Positions 1 to 5,753 are shown, counted from the stretch's first letter. The stretch is DNA of 8,487 nucleotides from Thermoleophilia bacterium (GCA_014534415.1 JACVRM010000089.1:1-8487); one strand, 5' to 3'. A program made the numbers and translations. The notes: generated by a model from the sequence alone, not told the origin.

Positions 1-1
1 A

Positions 2-187
2 CTCGCCGCCGTCACGCTGCTCGACCGCCCGTACCGGAGGCTCGTGGAGGACCTGCCGGTCCGGCACGTCGGCTTTACGGTGCCCGACGAGTTCTTCGTG
101 GGCTATGGCTTCGACCTCGGCGAGCGGTTCCGCAACCTGCCGGACCTGCACATCCTTCACGGGGGAACAGCCGGTTCCGCCCCGTGA
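2..187 (+). CDS. hpt: Hypoxanthine phosphoribosyltransferase, C-terminal part (5' end outside window)
   Basis: Only the last 61 codons are present, ending at TGA 185-187; the frame is open to the left edge. The translation contains TLLDRPYRR, then VGFTVPDEFFVGYGFD, then ERFRNLPDLHIL. This is the characteristic C-terminal signature of bacterial hypoxanthine-guanine phosphoribosyltransferases: the F/VPDEFVVGYGLD segment contributes to purine base recognition, and the RNLP segment precedes the final strand. The enzyme makes IMP or GMP from hypoxanthine or guanine and PRPP in cytosolic purine salvage. The PRPP-binding loop lies upstream, outside the window. A short, low-complexity tail (GGTAGSAP) follows the conserved end. 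The gene converges on the M23 peptidase gene and is separated from it by a hairpin-rich spacer. The family call is firm; the preference between hypoxanthine and guanine cannot be judged. Confidence 0.93.
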   Translation, partial: LAAVTLLDRPYRRLVEDLPVRHVGFTVPDEFFVGYGFDLGERFRNLPDLHILHGGTAGSAP

Positions 188-234
188 GCCCCCCTCCCAA
201 CAAGCCTGACGCGCCGGAGCCGCGGGCTGGCTGC

Positions 235-251
235 GGCGGGCAAAGCCCGCC
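235..251. terminator. GC hairpin, possible terminator after hpt
   Basis: A perfect 7-bp inverted repeat, GGCGGGC (235-241) and GCCCGCC (245-251), has an AAA loop and lies about 48 bases after the hpt stop. Flanking CCGCGG copies at 220-225 and 253-258 could extend the structure across an asymmetric internal loop. No T-run follows, so termination would depend on the stem or on Rho; termination is inferred from position between convergent genes. Confidence 0.4.
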
Positions 252-307
252 TCCGCGGTCAGTCGGTGCTTGTCCAGCGCTCTTCCACGCCGGAGCGGGG
301 CTGCCCG

Positions 308-338
308 CGTGGGCGCGCCGCGCGAAGGCGCGCCCACG
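308..338. terminator. Strong 12-bp hairpin in convergent spacer, probable bidirectional terminator
   Basis: CGTGGGCGCGCC (308-319) is perfectly complementary to GGCGCGCCCACG (327-338), with a seven-base loop GCGCGAA. The stem has 12 uninterrupted pairs, almost all G-C, and would form on either strand. It sits midway between the hpt stop (187) and the M23 peptidase stop (405), where both transcripts should end. There is no T-tract on either side, as often seen for terminator-like hairpins in high-GC actinobacteria. A role as an mRNA 3'-end stabiliser or a repeated palindromic element is also possible. Confidence 0.55.
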
Positions 339-345
339 GTTGCAG

Positions 346-398
346 CACGTCCGAAGTCGTCATGGCTTCGGCGCAGCCGAAGCCGGACTTCGGGCGTG
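346..398. repeat. Compound inverted repeat (nested hairpin) near the 3' end of the M23 gene
   Basis: An inner stem GGCTTCGGC (364-372)/GCCGAAGCC (376-384) with loop GCA is nested in an outer stem. The outer stem pairs CCGAAGTC (351-358) with GACTTCGG (386-393) and extends through a T-G wobble (350/394) to CACG (346-349)/CGTG (395-398). The arms are separated only by a small internal loop (359-363 versus 385). It lies within seven bases of the M23 peptidase stop, so on the minus strand it is well placed as a 3'-end hairpin. The long nested symmetry also resembles REP-type palindromic elements; copy number in the genome is unknown. Confidence 0.5.
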
Positions 399-404
399 GC
401 GGCG

Positions 405-1604
405 TCATAGGTAGCCCAGAGGATCGACCGCTGCGCCGTTCACCCGGACCTCGAAGTGCAGGTGCGGGCCGAAGCAGTGTCCGGTGCAGCCGACGTAGCC
501 GATCACCTGTCCCTGAGAGACGGAGCCGCCGCCGGTGGCGAAGCTCGAGAGGTGTGCGTACGCGGTCGCGAGGCCGCCACCGTGGTCGATGACCACGAGG
601 TTTCCGTAGCCGCCCAACCACCCCGTCGAAACGACCCCACCTGAGGCGGCGGCCCGGATCGGCGTGCCGTATCCGGCGGCGATGTCGATGCCCTCGTGCA
701 TACGCCCCCAGCGCCAGCCGAACACGCTGACGACGGGTCCGCTAACGGGCCAGACGAACCCCGACGCCGACGGAGCGTCCGTCGCGGCGGCGGCGGTCGG
801 GGAAAAGCGCTGCGCCGCCGCGGCCTGAGCCGCGCGAATCTGGGCCGCGAGCTTCTCGCTGACAGCCTGCAGCGCATGAGCCTCGGACTCGTAGCCGTGG
901 TGTGCCTTCTCGACGGCCTCGAGCGACGCCTGCTTGAACCCACGCGCCCGAAGCAGCCCGCTCTTGCGCGCGACGAGCCGCAGGTGCAGCGCCCGCTGCT
1001 GAGCCGTCCGGATCGCGATCACACGCGTCGCCGCGTCGACCCGCTCCTTGGTGCGCGCCGTCCGCGCTCGCACCAGCCTCAGCTGATCCCGCGCCGCCTT
1101 GACCTGTCCTGAGACGTGCGCGTCTTGCCGTCCGATCTCCCGGATCAGGTCGAGCCCGTCGACGATGTCCGAGAAGCTCGACGACGACATCACGACGTCG
1201 ATGGTGTCGGGCGTGTCGTGCTGATAGATCCCGACGAGCCGCCGGCTCAAGCGTTCGAGCGCGGTCCGGTACTGCGCCCGCAGGTATTCGAGCCGAGCCG
1301 TCTGGATTTCGAGCAGCTTCTGAAGACGCGCGAGCTTACGCCGGTGCAGCTCGAGATCGCGCTCCAGCGCGCGCAGCTTCTGCGAGACGTCGCCTACCTC
1401 GCGCTCCAGCGTGAGGATCTCGCCCGAAACCGACTCGATGTCGGACGTGAGCTTCTGCTCACGCGCTTCCGCGGCCGCCATCTTCGACTCGAGCGCCGCG
1501 ATCTGCGCGTCGACGCTCTTCTTCCGCTCGGTCACGTCACCGGCCGCGGGTGCCACGAGCACGAGCGCGGCCGACGCGAGGAGGAGGGGCAAGCGCCAGG
1601 CCAT
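405..1604 (-). CDS. Secreted coiled-coil M23 family metallopeptidase (EnvC/PcsB-like murein hydrolase)
   Basis: This 399-residue protein is predicted to cleave peptidoglycan cross-links outside the membrane. Residues 1-22 form a signal peptide (hydrophobic stretch 5-20, AxA-type end near 20-22). Residues 25-125 and about 160-265 are rich in heptad-like Leu/Glu/Arg, forming two coiled-coil segments. They flank an LVGIYQHDTPDTIDVVMSSS segment typical of PcsB/EnvC-type proteins, then an Ala-rich linker. The M23 (LytM) domain spans about 283-399. Zinc ligands H303 and D307 (HEGID) and H383 (HLHFE) and the catalytic histidines H351 and H381 are all present, so it should be active rather than a degenerate activator. 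Cysteines C373 and C377 sit in the loop just before HLHFE. The coiled-coil arrangement is that of FtsEX-controlled hydrolases, but ftsEX is not in the window. The ATG at 1602-1604 precedes the signal peptide directly; an in-frame stop at 1656-1658 limits any extension. No clear ribosome binding site is visible. Confidence 0.9.
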   Translation of the reverse strand: MAWRLPLLLASAALVLVAPAAGDVTERKKSVDAQIAALESKMAAAEAREQKLTSDIESVSGEILTLEREVGDVSQKLRALERDLELHRRKLARLQKLLEIQTARLEYLRAQYRTALERLSRRLVGIYQHDTPDTIDVVMSSSSFSDIVDGLDLIREIGRQDAHVSGQVKAARDQLRLVRARTARTKERVDAATRVIAIRTAQQRALHLRLVARKSGLLRARGFKQASLEAVEKAHHGYESEAHALQAVSEKLAAQIRAAQAAAAQRFSPTAAAATDAPSASGFVWPVSGPVVSVFGWRWGRMHEGIDIAAGYGTPIRAAASGGVVSTGWLGGYGNLVVIDHGGGLATAYAHLSSFATGGGSVSQGQVIGYVGCTGHCFGPHLHFEVRVNGAAVDPLGYL

Positions 1605-1624
1605 TGGACGAAGTTTCGAGCGAC

Positions 1625-1636
1625 GGTCGGCCGACC
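1625..1636. promoter_or_regulatory. 12-bp perfect palindrome upstream of the M23 peptidase gene
   Basis: GGTCGGCCGACC is a perfect palindrome centred about 26 bases upstream of the M23 start codon, in the 78-base gap after the ccmI-like gene. This gap (1605-1682) is the only place for a separate M23 promoter, but I see no convincing -10/-35 pair. The palindrome could be a regulator site or chance in GC-rich DNA. Confidence 0.25.
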
Positions 1637-1682
1637 CTGCCGGGCCGCGCTCGATTCACCTGTTACTTCGGAGAGGGCGAGT

Positions 1683-2123
1683 CTAGCTTCGAATGGCCCG
1701 CGCGTCAGGCGGAACAGCGACGCGCTCGACGTCCGGCGGCTCGGGTGACGGCAGCTCGACGGGCTCGGGCGGCGTCTCGGCAGGCTCGTAGGGCTGCGGC
1801 GCGGGGACCGGCTCGGGCGCCTCGGGCGGCTCCCTGCCAGGCTCCAGCGCGCGCAGGCCAGCGGCCGCCCGCGACCGCAGCTGCCCGACCAGCGCCCGAT
1901 AATCGTCCTCCGAAACCTTGCCGGTACGGTGGTCGAACTCGAGCTCCGCGAGCGCCGCGACGGCGCGGTCCCGCTCCTCTACGAGCTCCAGCCGGCGCCG
2001 CTCGAGCTCCCCGAGCGCGTGCAGCTCGTCGTCGCGCGCCTCGGGGTCGCGGAGGAACGGCAGTGCGACGACCAGCACGGCCGCGAGCGCAAGCAGCGCC
2101 GCGAGGGCGAGCGCGACGGTCAC
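1683..2123 (-). CDS. Short CcmI-like cytochrome c biogenesis membrane protein
   Basis: The protein has 146 residues with the start chosen at GTG 2123-2121, whose bases overlap the ccmF TGA as GTGA, a classic translational-coupling overlap. A longer reading from GTG 2192 would add 23 Arg/Ala-rich residues and overlap ccmF by 73 bases, which is less likely. Residues 3-24 form one hydrophobic transmembrane segment. A charged coiled-coil-like region follows, containing ELEFDHRTGKVSEDDY at about 60-75, which matches the pattern conserved in the N-terminal domain of CcmI/CycH proteins (FDxxTGKxSxxDY). The rest is Pro/Glu-rich (about 95-137). The second membrane helix and the TPR domain of full CcmI, which hold apocytochrome for CcmF and CcmH, are absent. 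It probably assists CcmF; the family link rests on a short motif plus gene context. Confidence 0.65.
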   Translation of the reverse strand: MTVALALAALLALAAVLVVALPFLRDPEARDDELHALGELERRRLELVEERDRAVAALAELEFDHRTGKVSEDDYRALVGQLRSRAAAGLRALEPGREPPEAPEPVPAPQPYEPAETPPEPVELPSPEPPDVERVAVPPDARAIRS

Positions 2124-4114
2124 GCGCGTGCCGGCGCGGTGCGCCCCGCGTAGCGCAGCGCGAGTCGACGCTCCTCGCGTGCGTCGGGCCACAGCGCGAC
2201 GAGCGAGCCAAGTAGGAAGACGACCCCCGCCAGCCAGATGAGATTGACGAGCGGCTTCACCGACGCCTCGAGGTGCACGCTGCCGTCCTCCGGAAAGCGA
2301 TCGGCGTTCAGGAACAAATCCTCGCCCGTCAGCCAGTCGCTGCGGATCGCCACCTCGCGCGAGCTCTCACCCTCGACTCGATAGGCGTTGATGCCGGGCT
2401 CGAGCCGGCCCACGCGTTCGCCGTCACGCTCGACCGCGATCACCGCACGGGCGCGGTCGGCGTTCGCAACACGGTCGAAGCGGGAACGCTCGAACGTGAG
2501 CCGGTAACCGGCCACCGTCATCGTCTCGCCGGGTCGCAGCTTCGCCTCTCGCTGTGTGTCGTAGGCGCTCGACCCGACGACCCCGACGGCGAGTAGGACG
2601 ATCGCGGCGTGGACGACGTAGCCGCCGTAGCGCCTCCGGTTGCGACCGACGAGCGAGACGAAAGCCGCTCCCCAGGAACCCCCTGCCGCCGCTCGCCGCG
2701 CGCTGCTTCCGCGCGCGAACTCGAGCACGATCGACGCGAGCACGAACGCCGAGAACGTGTAGCCCACGAGGCCCGGCAGCGACGAGCCGGCTCCGAGCGC
2801 GATCAGCGCCACGCCCGCAACAGCGGCCACGCCGGTCGGCCACAGGAACGTCCGTCCGAGCGAGCGAAGCGATGCGCGCCGCCAGGCGACGAGCGGTCCG
2901 ATTCCCATCAGCAGCAGGAGCGGCAACCCGAGAACGCGCAGGAAGAAGTTGTAGTAGGGCGGGCCGACCGTCACCGACTCGCCGCGCAGGGCCTCCGAGA
3001 CGATCGGGTAGACGACGCCCCAGAGAATCGTGAGCGTCAGCGCGACGAGCAGCAGGTTGTTGTAGAGGAACGTCGCCTCCCGTGAGACGATCGACTCGAG
3101 CCGGGTCCGCGCGCGCAACAGATCGAGCCGCGCGACTACGAGTACACCCGAGCCGACTGTCACGAGCCCGATGAAGCCGAGGAACCACGGCCCGATCGAG
3201 CTCTCGGTGAACGAGTGGACCGAGTTGAGTACGCCGGAGCGCGTGAGGAAGGTCCCGAAGAGCGAGAGACAGAAAGCGCCGATCACGAGCAGGACGTTCC
3301 AGACCCTCAGCATGCCGCGCTTCTCCTGGACCATCACCGAGTGCAGGAACGCCGTGGCCGCGAGCCACGGCATCAGCGCAGCATTCTCGACCGGATCCCA
3401 GGCGTAGTAGCCGCCCCAGCCGATCTCGACGTAAGCCCAGTGTGCGCCGAGGAGCTGGCCGATGCCGAGGAAGGTCCAGGCGGCGAGCGTCCAGCGGCGC
3501 GTCGCGACGAGCCAGAGCTCATCCGTGCGGCGCGCGAGCAGCGCGCCGACGGCGAACGCGAACGGCACGGTCAGGCCGACGTAGCCCAGGTAGAGCAGCG
3601 GCGGGTGCGCGAGCATGTACGGGTTCTGGAGGCTCGGAGTCAGCCCCGCGCCGTCAGCCGGTGCAGCCTGCGTCGCGAACGGGCTCGCCACCACGACGAG
3701 CAGGAAGGCGAAGAACGTGCCGACGGCGCCGAGCACCGGCACGACCCAGGGGAGAAGCTCGCGGAAAGCGCGGCGCGTCAGCAGCACCGCACCGGCCGAG
3801 AAGCCGGTCAGGACGAGCAGCCAGAGGAGCAGCGAGCCCTCCTGCCCGCTCCAGAATGCGGAGAACGCGTAGCGGTCGGGCAGCGCCCGGCTGGCGTGCT
3901 CGGCGACGTACGTGAACGAGAAATCGCGGCGGAGCAGAGCGGCGAGCAGCACGGCGGAGGCGACGAGCGCCGCGCCGAATGCCGCGAGCAGCGCGTTGCG
4001 CGCCGACTCCGCGAGACGGCGGCGCCCGCGCCAAGCCGCGTAGCTCCCTGCGCCCAGCGCGTAGAGCTCGAGGCCGAGGCAGATGACGAGCGCCCCGCGC
4101 CCGAGCTCAGGCAC
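2120..4114 (-). CDS. ccmF: CcmF/CcsA-family haem lyase component for cytochrome c maturation
   Basis: CcmF takes haem from holo-CcmE and attaches it to the CxxCH motif of apocytochrome c on the outer face of the membrane. This 664-residue protein matches the usual CcmF length and contains many hydrophobic membrane segments. The tryptophan-rich WWD-type motif WGGYYAWDPVENA lies at 233-245. Histidines matching the four conserved haem-ligand positions of CcmF are visible: H170 (LAHPPLLY), H258 (FLHSVMVQ), H300 (NSVHSFTES) and H502 (YVVHAAIVLLAVG). A soluble loop (about 520-620) precedes the last membrane segment (622-643). The start is GTG 4114-4112, directly after the ccmE TAA and six bases beyond a strong AAGGAG, with MPELGRGALVICLGLELYAL as a natural first helix. 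The gene overlaps the downstream ccmI-like gene by four bases. The two aromatic Tyr residues (236, 237) replace the more usual Trp residues of proteobacterial CcmF. Confidence 0.95.
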   Translation of the reverse strand: MPELGRGALVICLGLELYALGAGSYAAWRGRRRLAESARNALLAAFGAALVASAVLLAALLRRDFSFTYVAEHASRALPDRYAFSAFWSGQEGSLLLWLLVLTGFSAGAVLLTRRAFRELLPWVVPVLGAVGTFFAFLLVVVASPFATQAAPADGAGLTPSLQNPYMLAHPPLLYLGYVGLTVPFAFAVGALLARRTDELWLVATRRWTLAAWTFLGIGQLLGAHWAYVEIGWGGYYAWDPVENAALMPWLAATAFLHSVMVQEKRGMLRVWNVLLVIGAFCLSLFGTFLTRSGVLNSVHSFTESSIGPWFLGFIGLVTVGSGVLVVARLDLLRARTRLESIVSREATFLYNNLLLVALTLTILWGVVYPIVSEALRGESVTVGPPYYNFFLRVLGLPLLLLMGIGPLVAWRRASLRSLGRTFLWPTGVAAVAGVALIALGAGSSLPGLVGYTFSAFVLASIVLEFARGSSARRAAAGGSWGAAFVSLVGRNRRRYGGYVVHAAIVLLAVGVVGSSAYDTQREAKLRPGETMTVAGYRLTFERSRFDRVANADRARAVIAVERDGERVGRLEPGINAYRVEGESSREVAIRSDWLTGEDLFLNADRFPEDGSVHLEASVKPLVNLIWLAGVVFLLGSLVALWPDAREERRLALRYAGRTAPARA

Positions 4115-4516
4115 TTACGACTCCTTGGACTTCTTCGACTCGTACTTCGAAGGGCACTTCGTGATCATCGTGCCCGGCTCGCCGCGGAACACGCCGGCAC
4201 GCGTGAGCCGACCCCGTACGGAGAGATCGCGACCCTCCTTGAACTGACCAGGGGGCGAGTCGCGGTAGACGACGAGCACGCTTGCCGTCCCCTCGATGTC
4301 GCTGAGCCGGAAGCGCACGCCGTCGGCGGTCTCGCGTACCGTCCCGTCGACCACGCGGCCGGTCAGGACGACGTCGCCGCTGCGGTTCTTCAGCTGGCTC
4401 GGCTGGATGTCGGGCGTTCCGCCGCCCGCGAGCGCCACGTACACGAGGAAGACCGCCAGGACGGCGGCGACGGACAGCGCGATGACGAGCCGCGCTGGGC
4501 TGCGACGCGAGGCCAC
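4115..4516 (-). CDS. ccmE: Cytochrome c maturation haem chaperone CcmE, cysteine (CxxxY) type
   Basis: CcmE is a membrane-anchored periplasmic-side haem chaperone that binds haem covalently and hands it to CcmF. The protein has 133 residues: basic N-terminus, one membrane anchor (about 10-30), then the OB-fold beta domain. Family landmarks include LTGRVVDGTV (51-60), VRFRLSD (67-73), VYRDSPPGQFKEGRDLSVRG (83-102, equivalent to the G-x-LPDLFREGQGVVVxG segment) and MITKCPSKYES near the end. The haem-binding residue is C121 in C121-P-S-K-Y125, not His as in the proteobacterial HxxxY form. Such CxxxY CcmE proteins are known from archaea, sulfate reducers and some Gram-positive bacteria. The tail is short and Lys/Ser-rich (ESKKSKES). 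The GTG start at 4516-4514 has no Shine-Dalgarno sequence, but TAGAAT lies six bases upstream, suggesting a leaderless mRNA. The stop TAA abuts the ccmF start. Confidence 0.93.
   Translation of the reverse strand: MASRRSPARLVIALSVAAVLAVFLVYVALAGGGTPDIQPSQLKNRSGDVVLTGRVVDGTVRETADGVRFRLSDIEGTASVLVVYRDSPPGQFKEGRDLSVRGRLTRAGVFRGEPGTMITKCPSKYESKKSKES
4121..4126 (-). promoter_or_regulatory. Ribosome binding site for ccmF, inside ccmE
   Basis: AAGGAG on the minus strand (CTCCTT on +) lies six bases before the ccmF GTG and within the last codons of ccmE. It is the clearest Shine-Dalgarno sequence among the gene starts in the window. It fixes the ccmF start at 4114 and indicates ccmE and ccmF share one mRNA. 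Confidence 0.8.
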
Positions 4517-4522
4517 CGCCCG

Positions 4523-4528
4523 ATTCTA
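4523..4528 (-). promoter_or_regulatory. -10-like hexamer TAGAAT for leaderless ccmE
   Basis: On the minus strand TAGAAT ends six bases before the ccmE GTG, so transcription starting 6-7 bases downstream of the -10 would begin at or next to the start codon. No -35 consensus is obvious, and no ribosome binding site exists. TANNNT immediately upstream of RTG starts is the established signature of actinobacterial leaderless transcripts. The site is inferred from position, and transcription is untested. Confidence 0.5.
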
Positions 4529-4550
4529 GCCCTGCGGTTCTAGCGCTAGC
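4524..4550. repeat. GCTAG-type direct repeats and palindrome at the ccmE promoter
   Basis: On the minus strand GCTAGAA occurs twice (4538-4544 and 4524-4530, 14 bases apart) and a further GCTAG lies at 4546-4550. The last two overlap to form the palindrome CTAGCGCTAG (4540-4549), which includes the stop codon of the upstream gene. The copy nearest ccmE contains part of its candidate -10. The arrangement could be an operator for ccmE, although short repeats like this may arise by chance. Confidence 0.3.
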
Positions 4551-4788
4551 GGTCGACCGCGGGCGCCGGGCGCCGCCCCGGAACGCGGTAGCCGTGCTCC
4601 TCGCAGAGCGAGCCGGGCGAGTCCTCGGTCAGTGCGTCGCAGTACCCCTTGCCGTACGCGGCGCGCATGAAGGCGCCGACGACCTCGAGGTTCCACTCTC
4701 CGACCTCGCACGCCTCGCGCCACAGGTCGGTCAGGCGCAGGTCGATGTCGAGCTCGAGCAGATCGATTCGGTTGAGGCGCTTGGCCAT
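4546..4788 (-). CDS. Small protein of unknown function, 80 residues
   Basis: I do not recognise a family. The 80-residue product starts MAKRLNRIDLLELDIDLRLTD, has no signal peptide or membrane segment, and is acidic and probably helical through the first 45 residues (LWREACEVGEWNLEVVGAFMRAAYGKGYCDAL). Cysteines are at 27, 50 and 62, with a histidine at 65 (C62-E-E-H65), a possible metal site or redox pair. The C-terminus is Pro/Arg-rich (GYRVPGRRPAPAVDR). The frame looks real: it fills the gap between two good genes, has balanced composition and begins at an ATG. That ATG is preceded by TACGCT with a six-base gap, matching the leaderless pattern of its neighbours. It ends 29 bases before ccmE. 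Adjacency to ccmE does not by itself establish a role in haem handling. Confidence 0.72.
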   Translation of the reverse strand: MAKRLNRIDLLELDIDLRLTDLWREACEVGEWNLEVVGAFMRAAYGKGYCDALTEDSPGSLCEEHGYRVPGRRPAPAVDR

Positions 4789-4794
4789 GACCGC

Positions 4795-4800
4795 AGCGTA
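4795..4800 (-). promoter_or_regulatory. -10-like hexamer TACGCT for the leaderless 80-residue protein gene
   Basis: TACGCT (minus strand) ends six bases before the ATG at 4788. No Shine-Dalgarno sequence lies in the same region. The same hexamer occurs at nearly the same distance before the start at 5713. A leaderless transcript beginning at or beside the ATG is inferred. Confidence 0.42.
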
Positions 4801-4837
4801 GGAGCCGGGTCGGACGGCATCGGTGCATCGGGCGGCC

Positions 4838-5713
4838 TCAACGGGTTGCTCGCCGGGCTCGCGCGGGGCGCCCGGGCTGCCGCCCTGACCGGACGCGCGC
4901 GGCGGTCAAGAGCGCCGCGCGGACAGCCTGGTGCGACTCCTCGTCGGGCGACTCGCTGATGACCGTCGCGGGGCGCTCGAAGCGCGCGAGCGCCTCGCCC
5001 AGCGGCTCGGCGCGCAGCGTGCCTTCCCCGTAGCGCAGATGCTTCGTCTCGTTGCGGTTCGCGAACGCGATGTCCGAGAAGTGCACGTGAAAGGGCGCGC
5101 CCGGCTCGAGCACGTCGTCGGCGCTCTGGAGCACGGCGGAAAACGCCTCCACGTTCGTGAATGCGCCGTCGCTCGTCGCGTGGAGGTGTGCGAAGTCGAG
5201 CACCGGCCGCACCCACGCGAACCGCCCCGCGACGAAGAACACGTCGTCCGCCGTCCCGAGCTCGCGAACTCGCCCCATGATCTCGATCCCGAACGGCACG
5301 GCCCGTCCCTTTCCCTCGAGCCGTTGTCGCAGATCACGGAGCTGCTCACACACGGCCTCGAGCGCCGCCTCGCGTTCGCGCCCGAGCAGGAAGCCGGGGT
5401 GGAAGACGACGAGCTCGGCGCCACACGCGACCGCGATCCCCGCCGTGTGGTCGAGCATGCCGATCGCCATGCGGTACTTCTTGCCGCGGTCGACGTGTCC
5501 GAGAAACGCCGCGATCGGGGCGTGCACGGACAGCGCGATGCCCGCCTCGCGCGCGAGCTCGCCGAACCGGGCCGCCCACGCGTAGTCCATCCAGAAGCCG
5601 CCTTCGAAGTCGATCTCGGACGCCGTGTGGCCGCGCTCGGCGAGCAGCTCGATTGCCTCTTCGGGAGTGTCGTGCGACGGCACGCGTGCGGGCCCGAACC
5701 GAATGCGCTCCAC
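4838..5713 (-). CDS. Endonuclease IV-like TIM-barrel protein (AP endonuclease family 2 / sugar isomerase-like fold)
   Basis: The 291-residue protein has the series of metal-ligand motifs of the endonuclease IV/xylose isomerase-like TIM barrel. They are SVHAPI (H64), VVFHPGF (H105), FGIEIMGR (E144), VLDFAHLHA (D173, H176), FHVHFSDI (H209, H211), KHLRYGEG (H225) and VISESPD (E254). The HFS-x-I, KHLxxxE and I-x-ESP pattern is closest in my memory to archaeal-type endonuclease IV homologues rather than classical bacterial Nfo. The Asp that precedes Arg-His in Nfo's DRH motif appears as Thr (T223-K-H). It could cleave abasic sites in DNA, using three metal ions, or act on a sugar or sugar phosphate; sequence alone does not decide. 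The last ~20 residues are Arg-rich, possibly nucleic acid-binding. The start is GTG 5713-5711 with TACGCT seven bases upstream and no ribosome binding site. The 49-base gap to the next gene argues for only loose linkage. Confidence 0.82.
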   Translation of the reverse strand: MERIRFGPARVPSHDTPEEAIELLAERGHTASEIDFEGGFWMDYAWAARFGELAREAGIALSVHAPIAAFLGHVDRGKKYRMAIGMLDHTAGIAVACGAELVVFHPGFLLGREREAALEAVCEQLRDLRQRLEGKGRAVPFGIEIMGRVRELGTADDVFFVAGRFAWVRPVLDFAHLHATSDGAFTNVEAFSAVLQSADDVLEPGAPFHVHFSDIAFANRNETKHLRYGEGTLRAEPLGEALARFERPATVISESPDEESHQAVRAALLTAARVRSGRQPGRPARARRATR

Positions 5714-5720
5714 GGTCGCG

Positions 5721-5726
5721 AGCGTA
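5721..5726 (-). promoter_or_regulatory. -10-like hexamer TACGCT for the leaderless endonuclease IV-like gene
   Basis: TACGCT (minus strand) ends seven bases before the GTG at 5713, in the 74-base gap after the cyclase/ATPase gene. A -35 at 17-base spacing would read TTCCTC, a weak match. With no Shine-Dalgarno sequence present, a leaderless start is the simplest reading. Confidence 0.42.
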
Positions 5727-5753
5727 GCGACGGCGGGCGCTGCGAGGAATCGG

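Noticed and set aside
184..414. 76-codon frame starting at GTG within the hpt stop region
   Set aside because: It spans the hairpin-rich spacer and runs into the M23 3' end, has a Pro/Arg/Ala-biased composition, and shows no motif. The GTGA overlap with hpt is probably fortuitous.
1683..2192. Longer start (GTG 2192) for the ccmI-like gene
   Set aside because: It would overlap ccmF by 73 bases and add an Arg-rich leader before the membrane helix. The GTGA overlap start at 2123 gives a compact N-terminal membrane segment.
3215..4543. 442-codon open frame on the + strand
   Set aside because: It lies opposite ccmF and ccmE, which have unmistakable family motifs. Its translation is a Glu/Arg/Ala-rich low-complexity string typical of the antisense frame of a GC-rich gene.
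4526..4828. 100-codon minus-strand frame overlapping the 80-residue gene
   Set aside because: It is Arg-rich shadow translation in another frame. The 4546-4788 frame has balanced composition, an ATG and a leaderless-type promoter.
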